From IMG/VR virus record IMGVR_UViG_3300032893_000050, positions 1 through 58,591 of that record: 58,591 nt of DNA; one strand, written 5' to 3'. Within the stretch, counting starts at the first letter, position 1. Each line of letters opens with the position of its first letter. Source of the DNA: a virus. Shown one piece after another: positions 7,522 through 16,441 of the stretch. Made by a program: the position numbers and the translations under genes. The notes beneath the pieces are model-generated. The model saw nothing but the letters and a program-made list of their open reading frames with translations, was not told the DNA's origin and made no database searches.

Positions 7522-8947
7522 GACGATAGTTGACCCGCTAGAGTTCATCCGAGACAAGCTAGGCGACAGGCTCTGGTCGCGACAGATTGAGCTAGTCCAG
7601 TCAACCTGGGCGAACACGATCACAGGGTGCATCTCGGGGCAGAAGACCGGCAAGACCCGGTGCGCCGCCGACATCGCAATCACGTGGTGCAAGAGTCACG
7701 CGGAAGGAATCGTCCGGCTAGCGTCGGCATCAGAAGACCAGCTCATTGACGGTCTATGGGGTGAGATTCGCCGGCTCCTGCTGGCGCACCCTGAGCTAGG
7801 TCCCGCTCCTGCGCTTGCGCCGTCTACGGGCTGGCGACTGAGCGAGCAGCAAAAAATCATCGGCGTCACCGCCAAGGAAGCAAACCGCATTGCGGGTCGT
7901 TCTGGTCCCGAGCAGCTCTGGATCGTCGATGAGGCATGCGGGATCGACTACTCGCTCTGGGAGGTCATCCTAGGCAACCTCATGGGTGGCGGCCACCTCG
8001 TATGGCTGACCAACCCTGTTAGCATTGGCGGAAAAGTCTACGACTGGGACACCAAGCCCGATAGCGCCGCAAACGTCATCCGAATTGACGCCCGCGAGGG
8101 GCCGAACTTCGAGTTTCTCCCCGATGGCAAACCAAATCCAAACTGGACAGGCGAGATAGTACCAGGCCTGACGACGCCAGAAGGCGTACAGACCATCGTC
8201 CAGGATTACGGCGAGGACTCGGCCGAGCATGACGTGCGCGTCAAAGGCCGCTTCCCGCGCCAGGGATCGAATGTGGTCATTCCGCTTGGGCTTGCCGAAG
8301 ACGCCATCAAACGCTGGGACAGCACGCCTGACGAAGGCCCCCTTACCCTGGGCGTTGACGTGGCCCGGTTTGGCGATGATGACTCAAGCATTGCGCCGCG
8401 CCGAGGTCTACGGGTTGGACGCCCGCGACCGTTTCACGGTCTCGATAACGTCGCGCTGGCGACCAAGGTAGTCGAGGTCGCAACCGAACTTCGCATTGGT
8501 GATGAGCGCGTCTCGCTGGTGGTTGAGGTAAACGGAACCGGCTCAGGTGTAGTCGATACACTCAACAGCTGGATTGCCGACAAAGAGCGGAAGCTCGAGT
8601 GGCTCACCCTGCTGGCCTTCGATGCCGGTTCATCTGCCGAGGATGACGACGCCTACGTCAATGTCCGGTCTGAGCTCTGGTTCGCTGGGCAAGAATTTCT
8701 CAAGGAAGGCGGCGCAATCCCTCCGGACCAGCGCCTCAAGGGCGAACTGATTGCGCCCATCTACAGCTTCGACACGAAGATGCGTCGCAAGGTCGAATCA
8801 AAGGACGACATCAAAAAGAAGACCAAGCGGTCACCTGATATCGCCGATTCGGTGTTGATGTCGCTGGTTCAAGTCGATGAACCCGTTGATATCCCATACA
8901 ACCCAGCCAAGGCAGTCAAGCGCTACGAGTCAGTCCTAGGCATGTGA
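7475..8947 (+). CDS. terL: Terminase large subunit
   Basis: 490 residues. The ATPase domain has a variant Walker A, GQKTGKT (residues 55-61), and Walker B LWIVDEA (about 147-153). The RNase H-fold nuclease begins with GVDVARFGDDDSS (about residue 291) and continues with VVEVNGTGSGVVD and the late acidic segment RSPDIADSVLMS. The ATG at 7475 is chosen because agcaggg sits just upstream and the longer in-frame start at 7427 would overlap terS by 95 bases. It cuts and translocates phage DNA into proheads. Confidence 0.92.
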   Translation: MLEMAQRELASLTASETIVDPLEFIRDKLGDRLWSRQIELVQSTWANTITGCISGQKTGKTRCAADIAITWCKSHAEGIVRLASASEDQLIDGLWGEIRRLLLAHPELGPAPALAPSTGWRLSEQQKIIGVTAKEANRIAGRSGPEQLWIVDEACGIDYSLWEVILGNLMGGGHLVWLTNPVSIGGKVYDWDTKPDSAANVIRIDAREGPNFEFLPDGKPNPNWTGEIVPGLTTPEGVQTIVQDYGEDSAEHDVRVKGRFPRQGSNVVIPLGLAEDAIKRWDSTPDEGPLTLGVDVARFGDDDSSIAPRRGLRVGRPRPFHGLDNVALATKVVEVATELRIGDERVSLVVEVNGTGSGVVDTLNSWIADKERKLEWLTLLAFDAGSSAEDDDAYVNVRSELWFAGQEFLKEGGAIPPDQRLKGELIAPIYSFDTKMRRKVESKDDIKKKTKRSPDIADSVLMSLVQVDEPVDIPYNPAKAVKRYESVLGM

Positions 8948-8951
8948 GCCG

Positions 8952-9224
8952 ATGCCATACTTCAAGCCAACCCCGTCCGCGCAACAGGTCCAAGCTGAGG
9001 CGGAACGACTGAAGCTTGAGTCGATGCGAGACAGGCTGCGGACGCGTCGCTACGCCGGCATCCTAAGCGAGACACAACTCCGCAGCATGCCAGACGCCGA
9101 TGGCGAGAAAGAGCTGATGGCCATGTTCGGTGCGTGCGGCTACCAAGGCAAGACCGTTGCGTCACCGACGCGCGAGACTACCGACGCCATGTCCGCTGAA
9201 CTGAAGAAGATTCGTGGATTCTAA
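8952..9224 (+). CDS. Hypothetical protein between terminase and portal
   Basis: 90 residues, Arg/Glu-rich and helical in the first half (ERLKLESMRDRLRTRRYAG), with a Gly-Tyr-Gln loop and a basic helical end (MSAELKKIRGF). No recognised family. Its location between terL and portal with a 4-base gap suggests a head role. Confidence 0.65.
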   Translation: MPYFKPTPSAQQVQAEAERLKLESMRDRLRTRRYAGILSETQLRSMPDADGEKELMAMFGACGYQGKTVASPTRETTDAMSAELKKIRGF

Positions 9225-9247
9225 AAGCTCCAACCAAAGACTGACTC

Positions 9248-10873
9248 ATGAAATGGCCCTGGAGCAAAAAGCCGTCGGCGTTTGAAGCCGAATACGACGC
9301 CGTCAAGAAGCTACCCGATCCAAACAACCAGCTTGTGGGGCCGTCGTGGTGGGAGGGGCGAGGCTACGAGAGCGACGCAGCGCCAATCATCCCGACGTTA
9401 GAGCGCGTCAACAAGCAGACTGGATTTGCTCGTCCTCCGATCATAGACCGGTTTCCTGTTTTAATCGGTCAGAACCTCACCGGGCAATATCTCAGCTCGG
9501 CGATGCGGCTATGCAACAGCGGCTATCGGTACCAGTACGTTGACGTCATTGACGAGCTGCTCGAGAACGACCCCGACACACGTGCGGTAGTTCGTGCACG
9601 TGTTCTAGGTGTCGCAAGCGGCCGCTACGAAGTACAGCCTGCAGAGCTACCAGGTTCGGCGACAGACGCGGAACGCAAGCTAGCTCAGACGGTAGCAGAC
9701 CGATACGAACTCGACTTCCGAAACATCCCCTGCCTAACCCAGCGACTGCAGCAGCTCGCTTGGGCTGACATCTACGCGGTCGCGGCCCACGAGATCATGT
9801 GGGAGCATCCGGACAGCAAAACGTGGTGCATCGAAGACCTGTCGTTCATTCACAGCCGGCGCCTCAACTACACGAATCCGGTCACGTGGGACTTGCACGT
9901 CTATGACCAGGGCCTGGTCGGTCCCGGCAGCGACTACATGGGTCCGACCGTGGGCGTCTATGGGCTGCCGGTTGCCAAGTACCCGGGCAAGTTCATCACT
10001 CACACGCCGAGTCTGTCGGGGCAGTACCCAACCCGCGATGGCGAGGCCCGCTACATCGCCTATTACATGCTGCTCAAGCGCATGGTGGTCAGGTGCACCG
10101 GGCAAGACTTCGAGCGGCTCCTGCGCCCCTGGGTGGTTGGCTACTTCAATCGCCAGATGGCCGAGGGACAGGACGCCCCGTTCGCCGACTACAAGGACAT
10201 CGCGGCCCTGAACGATGCCCTGGACGCGTTCGGGTCGGGCTCGATGAACGCGGCCGCGCTGCCCAACAGCGTCAAGGTCGAGATTCTCCGGGCCGTCACG
10301 GCTCTGTCGGCAGATCAGTTCCTGGCCTTCCTGAATCGCTCGATTGCCAAGTCGCTGATCGGGCAAGCTTTCACGACTGAACCGGGGCCGAACGGCAATT
10401 TGGCCACGGCCGAAGTCGCTGACAAGAACACGACCAAAATTCTGATTTACTCAGCGTCGTGCTTGTGTGACACCCTGCGACGTGACCTAGCAGTTCCGTG
10501 GCTACGTCTCAACTACCCGAACCTTTCGCGCGTCTACGCGCCGCGCCACGTTGTATCGGTTGACGATCTGCCGACCCCGCAAGAGCTGGCCAAGATCGTC
10601 AAAGACATGGCTGAGTGCGACTTGCCCATTGACGGCAAAGACGTTGCACAGCGGACAACCCTGAAGCTCACCGATCCGAATGACGCGACTGCGATCCGAA
10701 CCCGGATGCTTTCGCCACAATACGGCCCAAACCCTGCGGAGTCCGGCGAAGCCCCCAATACGGCAATCGGCGTCAAGAATGCCGACCAATCAAAGGCCGA
10801 CGACAAGACAGCCGACGGCAAGAAACCCAATCTCAAAGTTATCGGCAAATCACAGCCCTCAACAGAAAGCTAA
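9248..10873 (+). CDS. Portal protein, DUF935 (Mu gp29-like)
   Basis: 541 residues. Characteristic DUF935 segments: DELLENDPDTRAVVRARVLG, EIMWEHPDSKTWCIEDLSFI, HSRRL, the long helix YIAYYMLLKRMVVRC, FERLLRPWVVGYFN, SLIGQAFTTEPGPNG and the C-terminal LAKIVKDMAECDLPIDGKDV. The dodecameric portal forms the DNA channel at the head vertex. The tail after about residue 480 is Lys/Asp-rich low complexity. No MuF (gp30) gene follows, unlike phage Mu. Confidence 0.9.
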   Translation: MKWPWSKKPSAFEAEYDAVKKLPDPNNQLVGPSWWEGRGYESDAAPIIPTLERVNKQTGFARPPIIDRFPVLIGQNLTGQYLSSAMRLCNSGYRYQYVDVIDELLENDPDTRAVVRARVLGVASGRYEVQPAELPGSATDAERKLAQTVADRYELDFRNIPCLTQRLQQLAWADIYAVAAHEIMWEHPDSKTWCIEDLSFIHSRRLNYTNPVTWDLHVYDQGLVGPGSDYMGPTVGVYGLPVAKYPGKFITHTPSLSGQYPTRDGEARYIAYYMLLKRMVVRCTGQDFERLLRPWVVGYFNRQMAEGQDAPFADYKDIAALNDALDAFGSGSMNAAALPNSVKVEILRAVTALSADQFLAFLNRSIAKSLIGQAFTTEPGPNGNLATAEVADKNTTKILIYSASCLCDTLRRDLAVPWLRLNYPNLSRVYAPRHVVSVDDLPTPQELAKIVKDMAECDLPIDGKDVAQRTTLKLTDPNDATAIRTRMLSPQYGPNPAESGEAPNTAIGVKNADQSKADDKTADGKKPNLKVIGKSQPSTES

Positions 10874-10876
10874 CCC

Positions 10877-11479
10877 ATGGCTCAGCCTCCGACCCTGCCA
10901 GCTCAGTCTCATATGCTACTCATTGACGAAGTCGCCAAAGAAGTGATCCGCTTTCTGTGCGGGCAACGCAAAGGCGTCATTCCGATCAAGCAGGTGCGGG
11001 TAGTCGCCACTAGCGCGCTTACGATTACCGGCAACTCCTACACGGTTGATAGCGTCAATCTATCGACTGGCGATCGCGTGCTCCTGACCGCTCAGAGTTC
11101 GAACCTGGCCAATGGCATCTATGTCGCCACCGTGACATCGACGACGATGACGCTGGCGCGCGACGTTGACGCCAATGAAGAGAACGATTTCCAGTCCGGC
11201 ATGCTGGTAGCGGTTGGCGAGGGGACCGTTTACGGTGGAACGCTCTGGAGAGTTACGACCGCTGGCTGGCCCGGAACCAAGACGCTTGGCAATGATGCTC
11301 TAGTGTTTGCACAGCTGACGACATTGGGAGTCACCGGTGCAACGGGCGCGACTGGCCCGACCCTTTCCGTCTCGGCGCCGTCTGGCGTCACCGTGCCAAC
11401 CAACGCCACCACAATCGTGTTTGGAACGGGTCTGTCCGGTAGCATGTCGGGAACGACTCTCACGCTCTGGAAGCCGTAA
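10877..11479 (+). CDS. Structural protein with fibre-type domain and collagen-like tract
   Basis: 200 residues. The middle (YTVDSVNLSTGDRVLLTAQ, NGIYVATVT, GMLVAVGEGTVYGGTLWRV) matches a beta-rich domain common in phage fibres and decoration proteins. A short GATGATGPT collagen-like stretch and a serine/threonine-rich beta tail follow. Finding it directly after the portal suggests a head fibre or decoration rather than a tail fibre. Exact role unknown. Confidence 0.65.
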   Translation: MAQPPTLPAQSHMLLIDEVAKEVIRFLCGQRKGVIPIKQVRVVATSALTITGNSYTVDSVNLSTGDRVLLTAQSSNLANGIYVATVTSTTMTLARDVDANEENDFQSGMLVAVGEGTVYGGTLWRVTTAGWPGTKTLGNDALVFAQLTTLGVTGATGATGPTLSVSAPSGVTVPTNATTIVFGTGLSGSMSGTTLTLWKP

Positions 11480-11481
11480 GA

Positions 11482-12540
11482 GTGACGATAGCGGCCGCAA
11501 TCCTAGCCGGCGGCAATCGTGAGCACCTCATCGGCGACGCCATCAAGAGCGTCGACCCGATGGTGGACCACGTTGTGCTGATCGACACCGGTTCGTCTGC
11601 AAAGGCAGCCATTCAGGTTGGCCGCGAGCTGTTGGGAGACCGGTGCACAGTCTTTGAGATGCCGGAGCCGTTCGACTGCGCGACGGGGCGGAACTTCTGC
11701 CTTGATCGCGCGCACGAGCTCGGCTTCGACTGGGCTCTACCGCTCGACACCGATGAGCGCATGCACGGCGATCCCGCAACGGTTCGTCGAATGCTGGACG
11801 AACTGAAGCACATTGACCACATCCTGATCGACGACGCTTCGGGCCTCTACAAGAAACCAAAGTTCATCCGGGTACCACGTAGCGGTTACTGGGATGGGGT
11901 CGTTCACGAGGCATACGTCAGCATGGCGCCGCGTGCGGTCGCGATTGGCATCACGTTCTCAGAAGTGCCCAAGTGCCCGGTCGAGCAAATCTGCCTGATC
12001 GCCACGGTCGAGTACCAGACCCGCAAGGCTCTTGAGCAAGACCCCAACAACGCCCGCTATCACTACTACCGTGGCGACTCACTGGCGGCGCTGGATAGAT
12101 TCGACGAAGCCGTCGAGGAATTCCTGCAGGCGGCCAAGCTGAGTCGGTGGGACGAGGAAATCGACTGGAGCCACTACCGAGCCGCCCAGACCCGGTATTG
12201 CCAGGCCCACTACGAGGAATCGATCGGCATCTGCCTCGACTCCACGATGCGAATCCCTGAGCTGCCCTGGTTGGCAGCGCTCGGATACCATTCGCTGAAA
12301 CGATACGACCTCGAAATCGAGATGGCCAACAAGGCTGCTGATTTGGCCGCCGTGCAACGCAAGACCGAACGGGTTGGCTTCGCGAACCGGTACGCCTGGT
12401 GGGAAGGGCCTTTTGATTGTCTCAGGTGGGCTTATCACGAGCTGGGCAACCTTGAGCGGGAGACCGTCGCCTACGTGAAGTTCCTGTCCCTCAAAGACGA
12501 ACGCGAGAAGCACGACAAGCTAACCCGACTGGCAGCCTAG
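11482..12540 (+). CDS. Family 2-type glycosyltransferase with TPR-like C-terminus
   Basis: 352 residues from a GTG two bases after the upstream stop. The GT-A part shows DHVVLIDTGSS (nucleotide-binding region), RNFCLDRAHELGFDWALPLD and the DxD-type metal site DTDERM. From about residue 180 the sequence becomes helical tandem pairs (YHYYRGDSLAALDRFDEAVE and similar), as in TPR-containing glycosyltransferases. Its place among head genes suggests it glycosylates a virion or host-surface molecule; substrate unknown. Confidence 0.82.
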   Translation: MTIAAAILAGGNREHLIGDAIKSVDPMVDHVVLIDTGSSAKAAIQVGRELLGDRCTVFEMPEPFDCATGRNFCLDRAHELGFDWALPLDTDERMHGDPATVRRMLDELKHIDHILIDDASGLYKKPKFIRVPRSGYWDGVVHEAYVSMAPRAVAIGITFSEVPKCPVEQICLIATVEYQTRKALEQDPNNARYHYYRGDSLAALDRFDEAVEEFLQAAKLSRWDEEIDWSHYRAAQTRYCQAHYEESIGICLDSTMRIPELPWLAALGYHSLKRYDLEIEMANKAADLAAVQRKTERVGFANRYAWWEGPFDCLRWAYHELGNLERETVAYVKFLSLKDEREKHDKLTRLAA

Positions 12541-12552
12541 AAAGACTCTACC

Positions 12553-13035
12553 GTGGGACTAACGATTACCTCAAGACTCAACTCGTTTGCGAGCGGCGTT
12601 GTGTCCGTGGCCCGCTCGGGCACGGGCGCCATTGCCGCCGACAACACGACCCTGAGCGACGCCAACATACCGCCCGCATCGGGAGTTGATTGCTACCTGT
12701 ACGACACCGTATTTATCGGCGTCGAAATCACAGGTGGTTCAAGCCCGACCATGACGATTGAGCCGCTGTTTCGCGACTCAACGGATGCAGCCGACGGCGC
12801 GCGCTGGTTCCGGGTTGTGTGCGGAGCGACTGATGGCGTAACACCAGCGTCAGCCGCGAACCTGACTACCGGCGCCCTTGCCAGCAACGTCAACTTCGCC
12901 GAGATCAAGGTCTTCGGTAGCCGCAACGTGTTCTTCCGCGTCACTGCGGTCGCAAACGCCACCAACACGACCGCCTGGAAGATTCTTGTGTTCCCCGGCA
13001 AGGTCCGAATCCCGACAGGTCTGTCACGTGGCTAA
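12553..13035 (+). CDS. Hypothetical structural protein, beta-rich
   Basis: 160 residues from a GTG. Ser/Thr/Ala/Gly-rich beta pattern (VDCYLYDTVFIGVEITGGSS, RWFRVVCGATDG, NVFFRVTAVANATN). It resembles small phage decoration or fibre proteins in composition only. It overlaps the next gene by 8 bases. Confidence 0.6.
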   Translation: MGLTITSRLNSFASGVVSVARSGTGAIAADNTTLSDANIPPASGVDCYLYDTVFIGVEITGGSSPTMTIEPLFRDSTDAADGARWFRVVCGATDGVTPASAANLTTGALASNVNFAEIKVFGSRNVFFRVTAVANATNTTAWKILVFPGKVRIPTGLSRG

Positions 13036-13234
13036 GGCGTCTGCGGCCAAGAAGCAGCCGGTCCGCAAGGCTGCCCCTCGAGCGCGCAATCTCAAGCTGG
13101 TCAGCCCTCCAACGATCAAGATGGCGTGCCGGTCCTGCAACAAGACTCACGACGTCGATAAAGACAAGGCATTCGCGGGTCCCGTCAACTGCCCAGACTG
13201 CTTTGTCCAACTCGTTCCCGCAGAACTGTTCTAA
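13028..13234 (+). CDS. Small zinc-ribbon protein
   Basis: 68 residues from a GTG overlapping the previous stop. A basic Ala/Lys/Arg N-terminus (AKKQPVRKAAPRARN) precedes a two-knuckle zinc ribbon: CRSC near residue 36 and CPDC near residue 57. The basic tail suggests nucleic-acid contact. It is the last gene before the protease polyprotein, 2 bases away. Confidence 0.65.
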   Translation: MAKASAAKKQPVRKAAPRARNLKLVSPPTIKMACRSCNKTHDVDKDKAFAGPVNCPDCFVQLVPAELF

Positions 13235-13236
13235 CA

Positions 13237-16200
13237 ATGCCGTACTTGCAGGAGCACGCCGCCCGGCAACATCAGCCCGGTGAATACAAGAGCTTTGCCC
13301 GCAAGGCTTTGCCCGGCATCAAGGGAATTGACGCCATTTACGGCGTCCGCAAGAGCGACGGCAAGACCGAGATTCAGTCGTTCAGATTCGACAAGAAGGT
13401 TTGGTCGCCATCGAAGGCCAGAGCCTGGCTGAAGCAGCACGGCAAGCGCGCCAACGTTGAAGCCGCCAAGTCCACCAAGGCTAGCGTGCCCTCAGATCTA
13501 TCCCCCGTTGCAACGGAGCAATCCTTGTCCACCAAGCAAACAGTCGCAGACGACGTCCGCGAGCAGCTGTCGGACGACTATCCACCGGAGTCTACCCAGT
13601 GGGTCGAGTCCGTGCAGTGGGATGGCCCGAAGTCTGTCTCGCTGGTCGATATCGATTTCGCCAACGAGCAGAAATGGCGTGCGTCGGCTGAGCCCGAGAA
13701 AATTCTCAAGTTCGCCAAGAAGATCCAAAAAGGCAAGCTCAAGCCGATGGTACTCGCCAAGGTGCCCGGGAACGAGAAGCTCGTCGTTCTAGACGGACAT
13801 CACCGCGCGTTGGCCAATCGTGCTCTTGGGCGCCCCGGGCTCGCCTACGTGGCGACGGTGCCGAGCAACAAGGGTCCCTGGATGGAGATGCACTCCAGTC
13901 AGACGCACGGCCCCAGCACGTTTTCGATCGAGACCACCGACGCCATCCTGCTGTCGATCGCAAAAGCGCCCACCGACCTATCTGACAATGTTCTGTCCCA
14001 GCTCTCCAAGGACTACCCCCCCGAGGCAACCGCATGGGTCAAGCAGGCGACTTGGTCTGGGCCTCGGACGATTTCGATGAGCAGCGTCGACCTCTCGCAA
14101 GAACAGCAGTGGCGAGCTGCCTCGGAGCCCAAGAAGGTCGAAAAGATCGCCAAAAAGATCCAGAAGGGGAAGCTCAAGCCGATCATCGCGGTGCAGTCTC
14201 CCGACTCCGACAAGTACACGGTCGTTGACGGGCATCACCATGCGCTTGCCTATCTCGATCTTGGCCGCGATCCAGTCGCGTACGTCGGTCAGGTACCCAG
14301 CAAGCATGGTCCGTGGACGGACATGCACTCCAAACAAATCGAGGATCCGAGCCCGATGTCCCTGCAGCCTGAGCAACAGACTCTATTCGACGTCGGCGTG
14401 GGCGCCGTGCATGTGCCAGGAACCGTCAAAGCAAAGCCACAGAAGCTATACGTGAGTGCGAAGCAGCGCGACAAGATGCCCGCGTCCCAGTTTGGTGATC
14501 CGGCGAATAAGTCCTACCCAATCCACGATAAAGCGCACGCCGACAACGCTGCGGCTCGCCTTGAGCAGCAAAAGGGCTCGATGTCTCCAGGTAAGTACGC
14601 CGCAATCAAACGGCGCATCAAGGCCGCCCAGCGTCGTTTTGGCGAAAAGCCAGGAACCAAGTCGTCGATCGTAAGTCCTTCAGGCTATCGCATTAGCCTG
14701 CGGCATCCCGGCGGTGGCAGCACGGTCATCCAGCACCGCATGAGTGCTCTATCAGGTGAGCAGGCCCTGACGGCCATGTGGCTACCAGATCCGGGTCAGC
14801 TACTGACCTACATTCCGATCGACAAGACCGAAGCGCTTGCCGAGCCACAAGCTGACGAGTCTGGCAACAAGCGCATCTGGGTCCAGATTGCCCGCACGGG
14901 TGCATGGGCGGGACATCCCCAGGGTGCGTTTGCGATCACTCCCTCGACCCTGGACCAGATGGTCCAGAACTTCTACGCGCAGGACTTCGGCCGCATCCAG
15001 TGGGACTTCGACCACGCTTCGGCGATGCCTGCGAACTCGGGCACGTTGCCTCAAATCGGCAAGCCCGCGCAGGGATGGATCTACGCGCTTAGACGCGAGG
15101 GCGACAGGTTGTTTGCACTGACCGAATGGCTGCCGCTTGCCAAGCAGTACATCAAGAATGACCAGTATACAGGCGTAAGCCCAGTCATCAATTGGCACTT
15201 CGCGGATCGGGCCACTGGCAAAGAAGTGGGTCCAACGATCACATCGGTCGCTCTCACGAATCTGCCTTTCATCACCGGCATGGACCGCCCCATCGCGGCC
15301 AGCCTCCACGGTATCGCTCGCAATCAACGAGGACCAATGCCTGTTCCACTCACCGAAATTGACGCGGGTGCTCAGCTGCTCGATACGGGCGAGCCCTATT
15401 GCTATTACTCCGATGCGGATTTGATGTCGCAGCTTAAGCAGGTTTTTGGACTGCACGAGCTAGCGACCGCGCAGCAATGCAAAGCCGCGCTATCGAATCT
15501 GACTGATCATCTCGATGCTGTAGACGGCGACGGTTCGGCGCACCACGAGGGCGTGGATCTCGGCACCTACATCGCGAAAATGCGCGATCTGATCAGTGGC
15601 GCCAAAGGGATGAGCGCCACCGAAGTCCTGCAGTTTCTGGATGGAATTCTCGACGCCTACATGAAGGAAAACGGCATTGCCGATCCGGACGAAGACTTGT
15701 CGCTGAGCGCTGCTGCCCCGCAGATTGACGCGCCCGCGGCCGCAGTCGAACCATCAACGGTCGCCACGGCGGCCTCAACGGAAGGAGCCATCGTGGCTGA
15801 CCCTCAAACACCGCCGGTCGTCGCAACCGATCCGGCAACCGTGACGCCTGCCGGCACGGCAACTCCGCCCGTAACGCCTGCCACCGAGACCGCGGCTAGC
15901 GTTGCATCCACCGAAACCCCAACGCTTGAGCAGTCTGAATTGATTCTGCGCGTCGCGGCCCTGGAGGCCGAGAACACGCAGCTCAAGACGCAGATGCAAA
16001 GTCTATCAGCTTCTGCTGAGACCGAGGAACAGCGGCTCAGTGCTGAAGTTGATTCAGTAATCCGCGTCTACGGTCAGAGCAAGGGTCTCAAGCCTGAGCT
16101 GAAGCCTCATCTGTTGCAGCTCCTCAAAGCGAAGCCCGACGCATTCCGGGCCGCGTATCCGCCGGTTGCGCCAGACCAGGAGCACTTGCTGCTCAATCTC

Positions 16201-16437
16201 ACGGGTGGCGGGGCGTCGAATCCGAACGCACCCGGTGCACGCGTTCCCGCCGATACGGCCCTGGACATCAATCCACCGACTCGGTTGAACGAGCATCAAG
16301 CCATTCTGGCGCTCGGTCTCAACGGTCTAACCGATCAACTCGTGGAAGCGGGGATCCCGTTCTCCATCGCACAAATCAAGGCGGACCAGAAAATCCGCGA
16401 GGCCCGCCAGGCCCTAGAAGCAACCCGACAAGGATAA
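13237..16437 (+). CDS. Polyprotein: ParB-like x2, DUF6582-like, Mu I-like prohead protease, scaffold
   Basis: 1066 residues, far longer than a usual Mu I-type protease (about 350-400). Domains: residues 1-75 a prohead-associated module (VRKSDGKTEIQSFRFD); about 112-228 and 258-368 two tandem ParB-like domains, each with DYPPE, KKIQKGKLKP and a (V/L)DGHHxALA motif; about 404-475 a DUF6582-like segment (MSPGKYAAIKRRIKAAQRRF); about 540-690 the protease (IQWDFDHAS, KPAQGWIYAL, TSVALTNLPFI); after 853 a coiled-coil scaffold. The protease removes scaffold in proheads. ParB domains in a head protein suggest a packaged, injected polyvalent protein (inference). Confidence 0.85.
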   Translation: MPYLQEHAARQHQPGEYKSFARKALPGIKGIDAIYGVRKSDGKTEIQSFRFDKKVWSPSKARAWLKQHGKRANVEAAKSTKASVPSDLSPVATEQSLSTKQTVADDVREQLSDDYPPESTQWVESVQWDGPKSVSLVDIDFANEQKWRASAEPEKILKFAKKIQKGKLKPMVLAKVPGNEKLVVLDGHHRALANRALGRPGLAYVATVPSNKGPWMEMHSSQTHGPSTFSIETTDAILLSIAKAPTDLSDNVLSQLSKDYPPEATAWVKQATWSGPRTISMSSVDLSQEQQWRAASEPKKVEKIAKKIQKGKLKPIIAVQSPDSDKYTVVDGHHHALAYLDLGRDPVAYVGQVPSKHGPWTDMHSKQIEDPSPMSLQPEQQTLFDVGVGAVHVPGTVKAKPQKLYVSAKQRDKMPASQFGDPANKSYPIHDKAHADNAAARLEQQKGSMSPGKYAAIKRRIKAAQRRFGEKPGTKSSIVSPSGYRISLRHPGGGSTVIQHRMSALSGEQALTAMWLPDPGQLLTYIPIDKTEALAEPQADESGNKRIWVQIARTGAWAGHPQGAFAITPSTLDQMVQNFYAQDFGRIQWDFDHASAMPANSGTLPQIGKPAQGWIYALRREGDRLFALTEWLPLAKQYIKNDQYTGVSPVINWHFADRATGKEVGPTITSVALTNLPFITGMDRPIAASLHGIARNQRGPMPVPLTEIDAGAQLLDTGEPYCYYSDADLMSQLKQVFGLHELATAQQCKAALSNLTDHLDAVDGDGSAHHEGVDLGTYIAKMRDLISGAKGMSATEVLQFLDGILDAYMKENGIADPDEDLSLSAAAPQIDAPAAAVEPSTVATAASTEGAIVADPQTPPVVATDPATVTPAGTATPPVTPATETAASVASTETPTLEQSELILRVAALEAENTQLKTQMQSLSASAETEEQRLSAEVDSVIRVYGQSKGLKPELKPHLLQLLKAKPDAFRAAYPPVAPDQEHLLLNLTGGGASNPNAPGARVPADTALDINPPTRLNEHQAILALGLNGLTDQLVEAGIPFSIAQIKADQKIREARQALEATRQG
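15782..15787 (+). promoter_or_regulatory. Internal ribosome binding site for nested scaffold
   Basis: aaggag lies 5 bases before an in-frame GTG at 15793, deep inside the protease gene. A near-perfect Shine-Dalgarno at that spacing is not expected by chance inside a coding region and supports internal initiation. Confidence 0.7.
15793..16437 (+). CDS. Nested scaffold protein, in-frame with protease
   Basis: 214 residues sharing frame and stop with the protease polyprotein. It starts with a Pro/Thr/Ala-rich linker, then a coiled coil (ILRVAALEAENTQLKTQMQS) and a helical capsid-binding-like C-terminus (FSIAQIKADQKIREARQALE). Separate scaffolds made from an internal start of the protease gene are known in lambda (C/Nu3) and Mu (I/Z). 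The strong internal ribosome site points to the same arrangement. Confidence 0.7.
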   Translation: MADPQTPPVVATDPATVTPAGTATPPVTPATETAASVASTETPTLEQSELILRVAALEAENTQLKTQMQSLSASAETEEQRLSAEVDSVIRVYGQSKGLKPELKPHLLQLLKAKPDAFRAAYPPVAPDQEHLLLNLTGGGASNPNAPGARVPADTALDINPPTRLNEHQAILALGLNGLTDQLVEAGIPFSIAQIKADQKIREARQALEATRQG

Positions 16438-16441
16438 TCAC

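Noticed and set aside
9734-10366. Minus-strand 210-codon frame inside the portal gene
   Set aside because: Complementary shadow of a GC-rich coding region with a strongly supported portal product.
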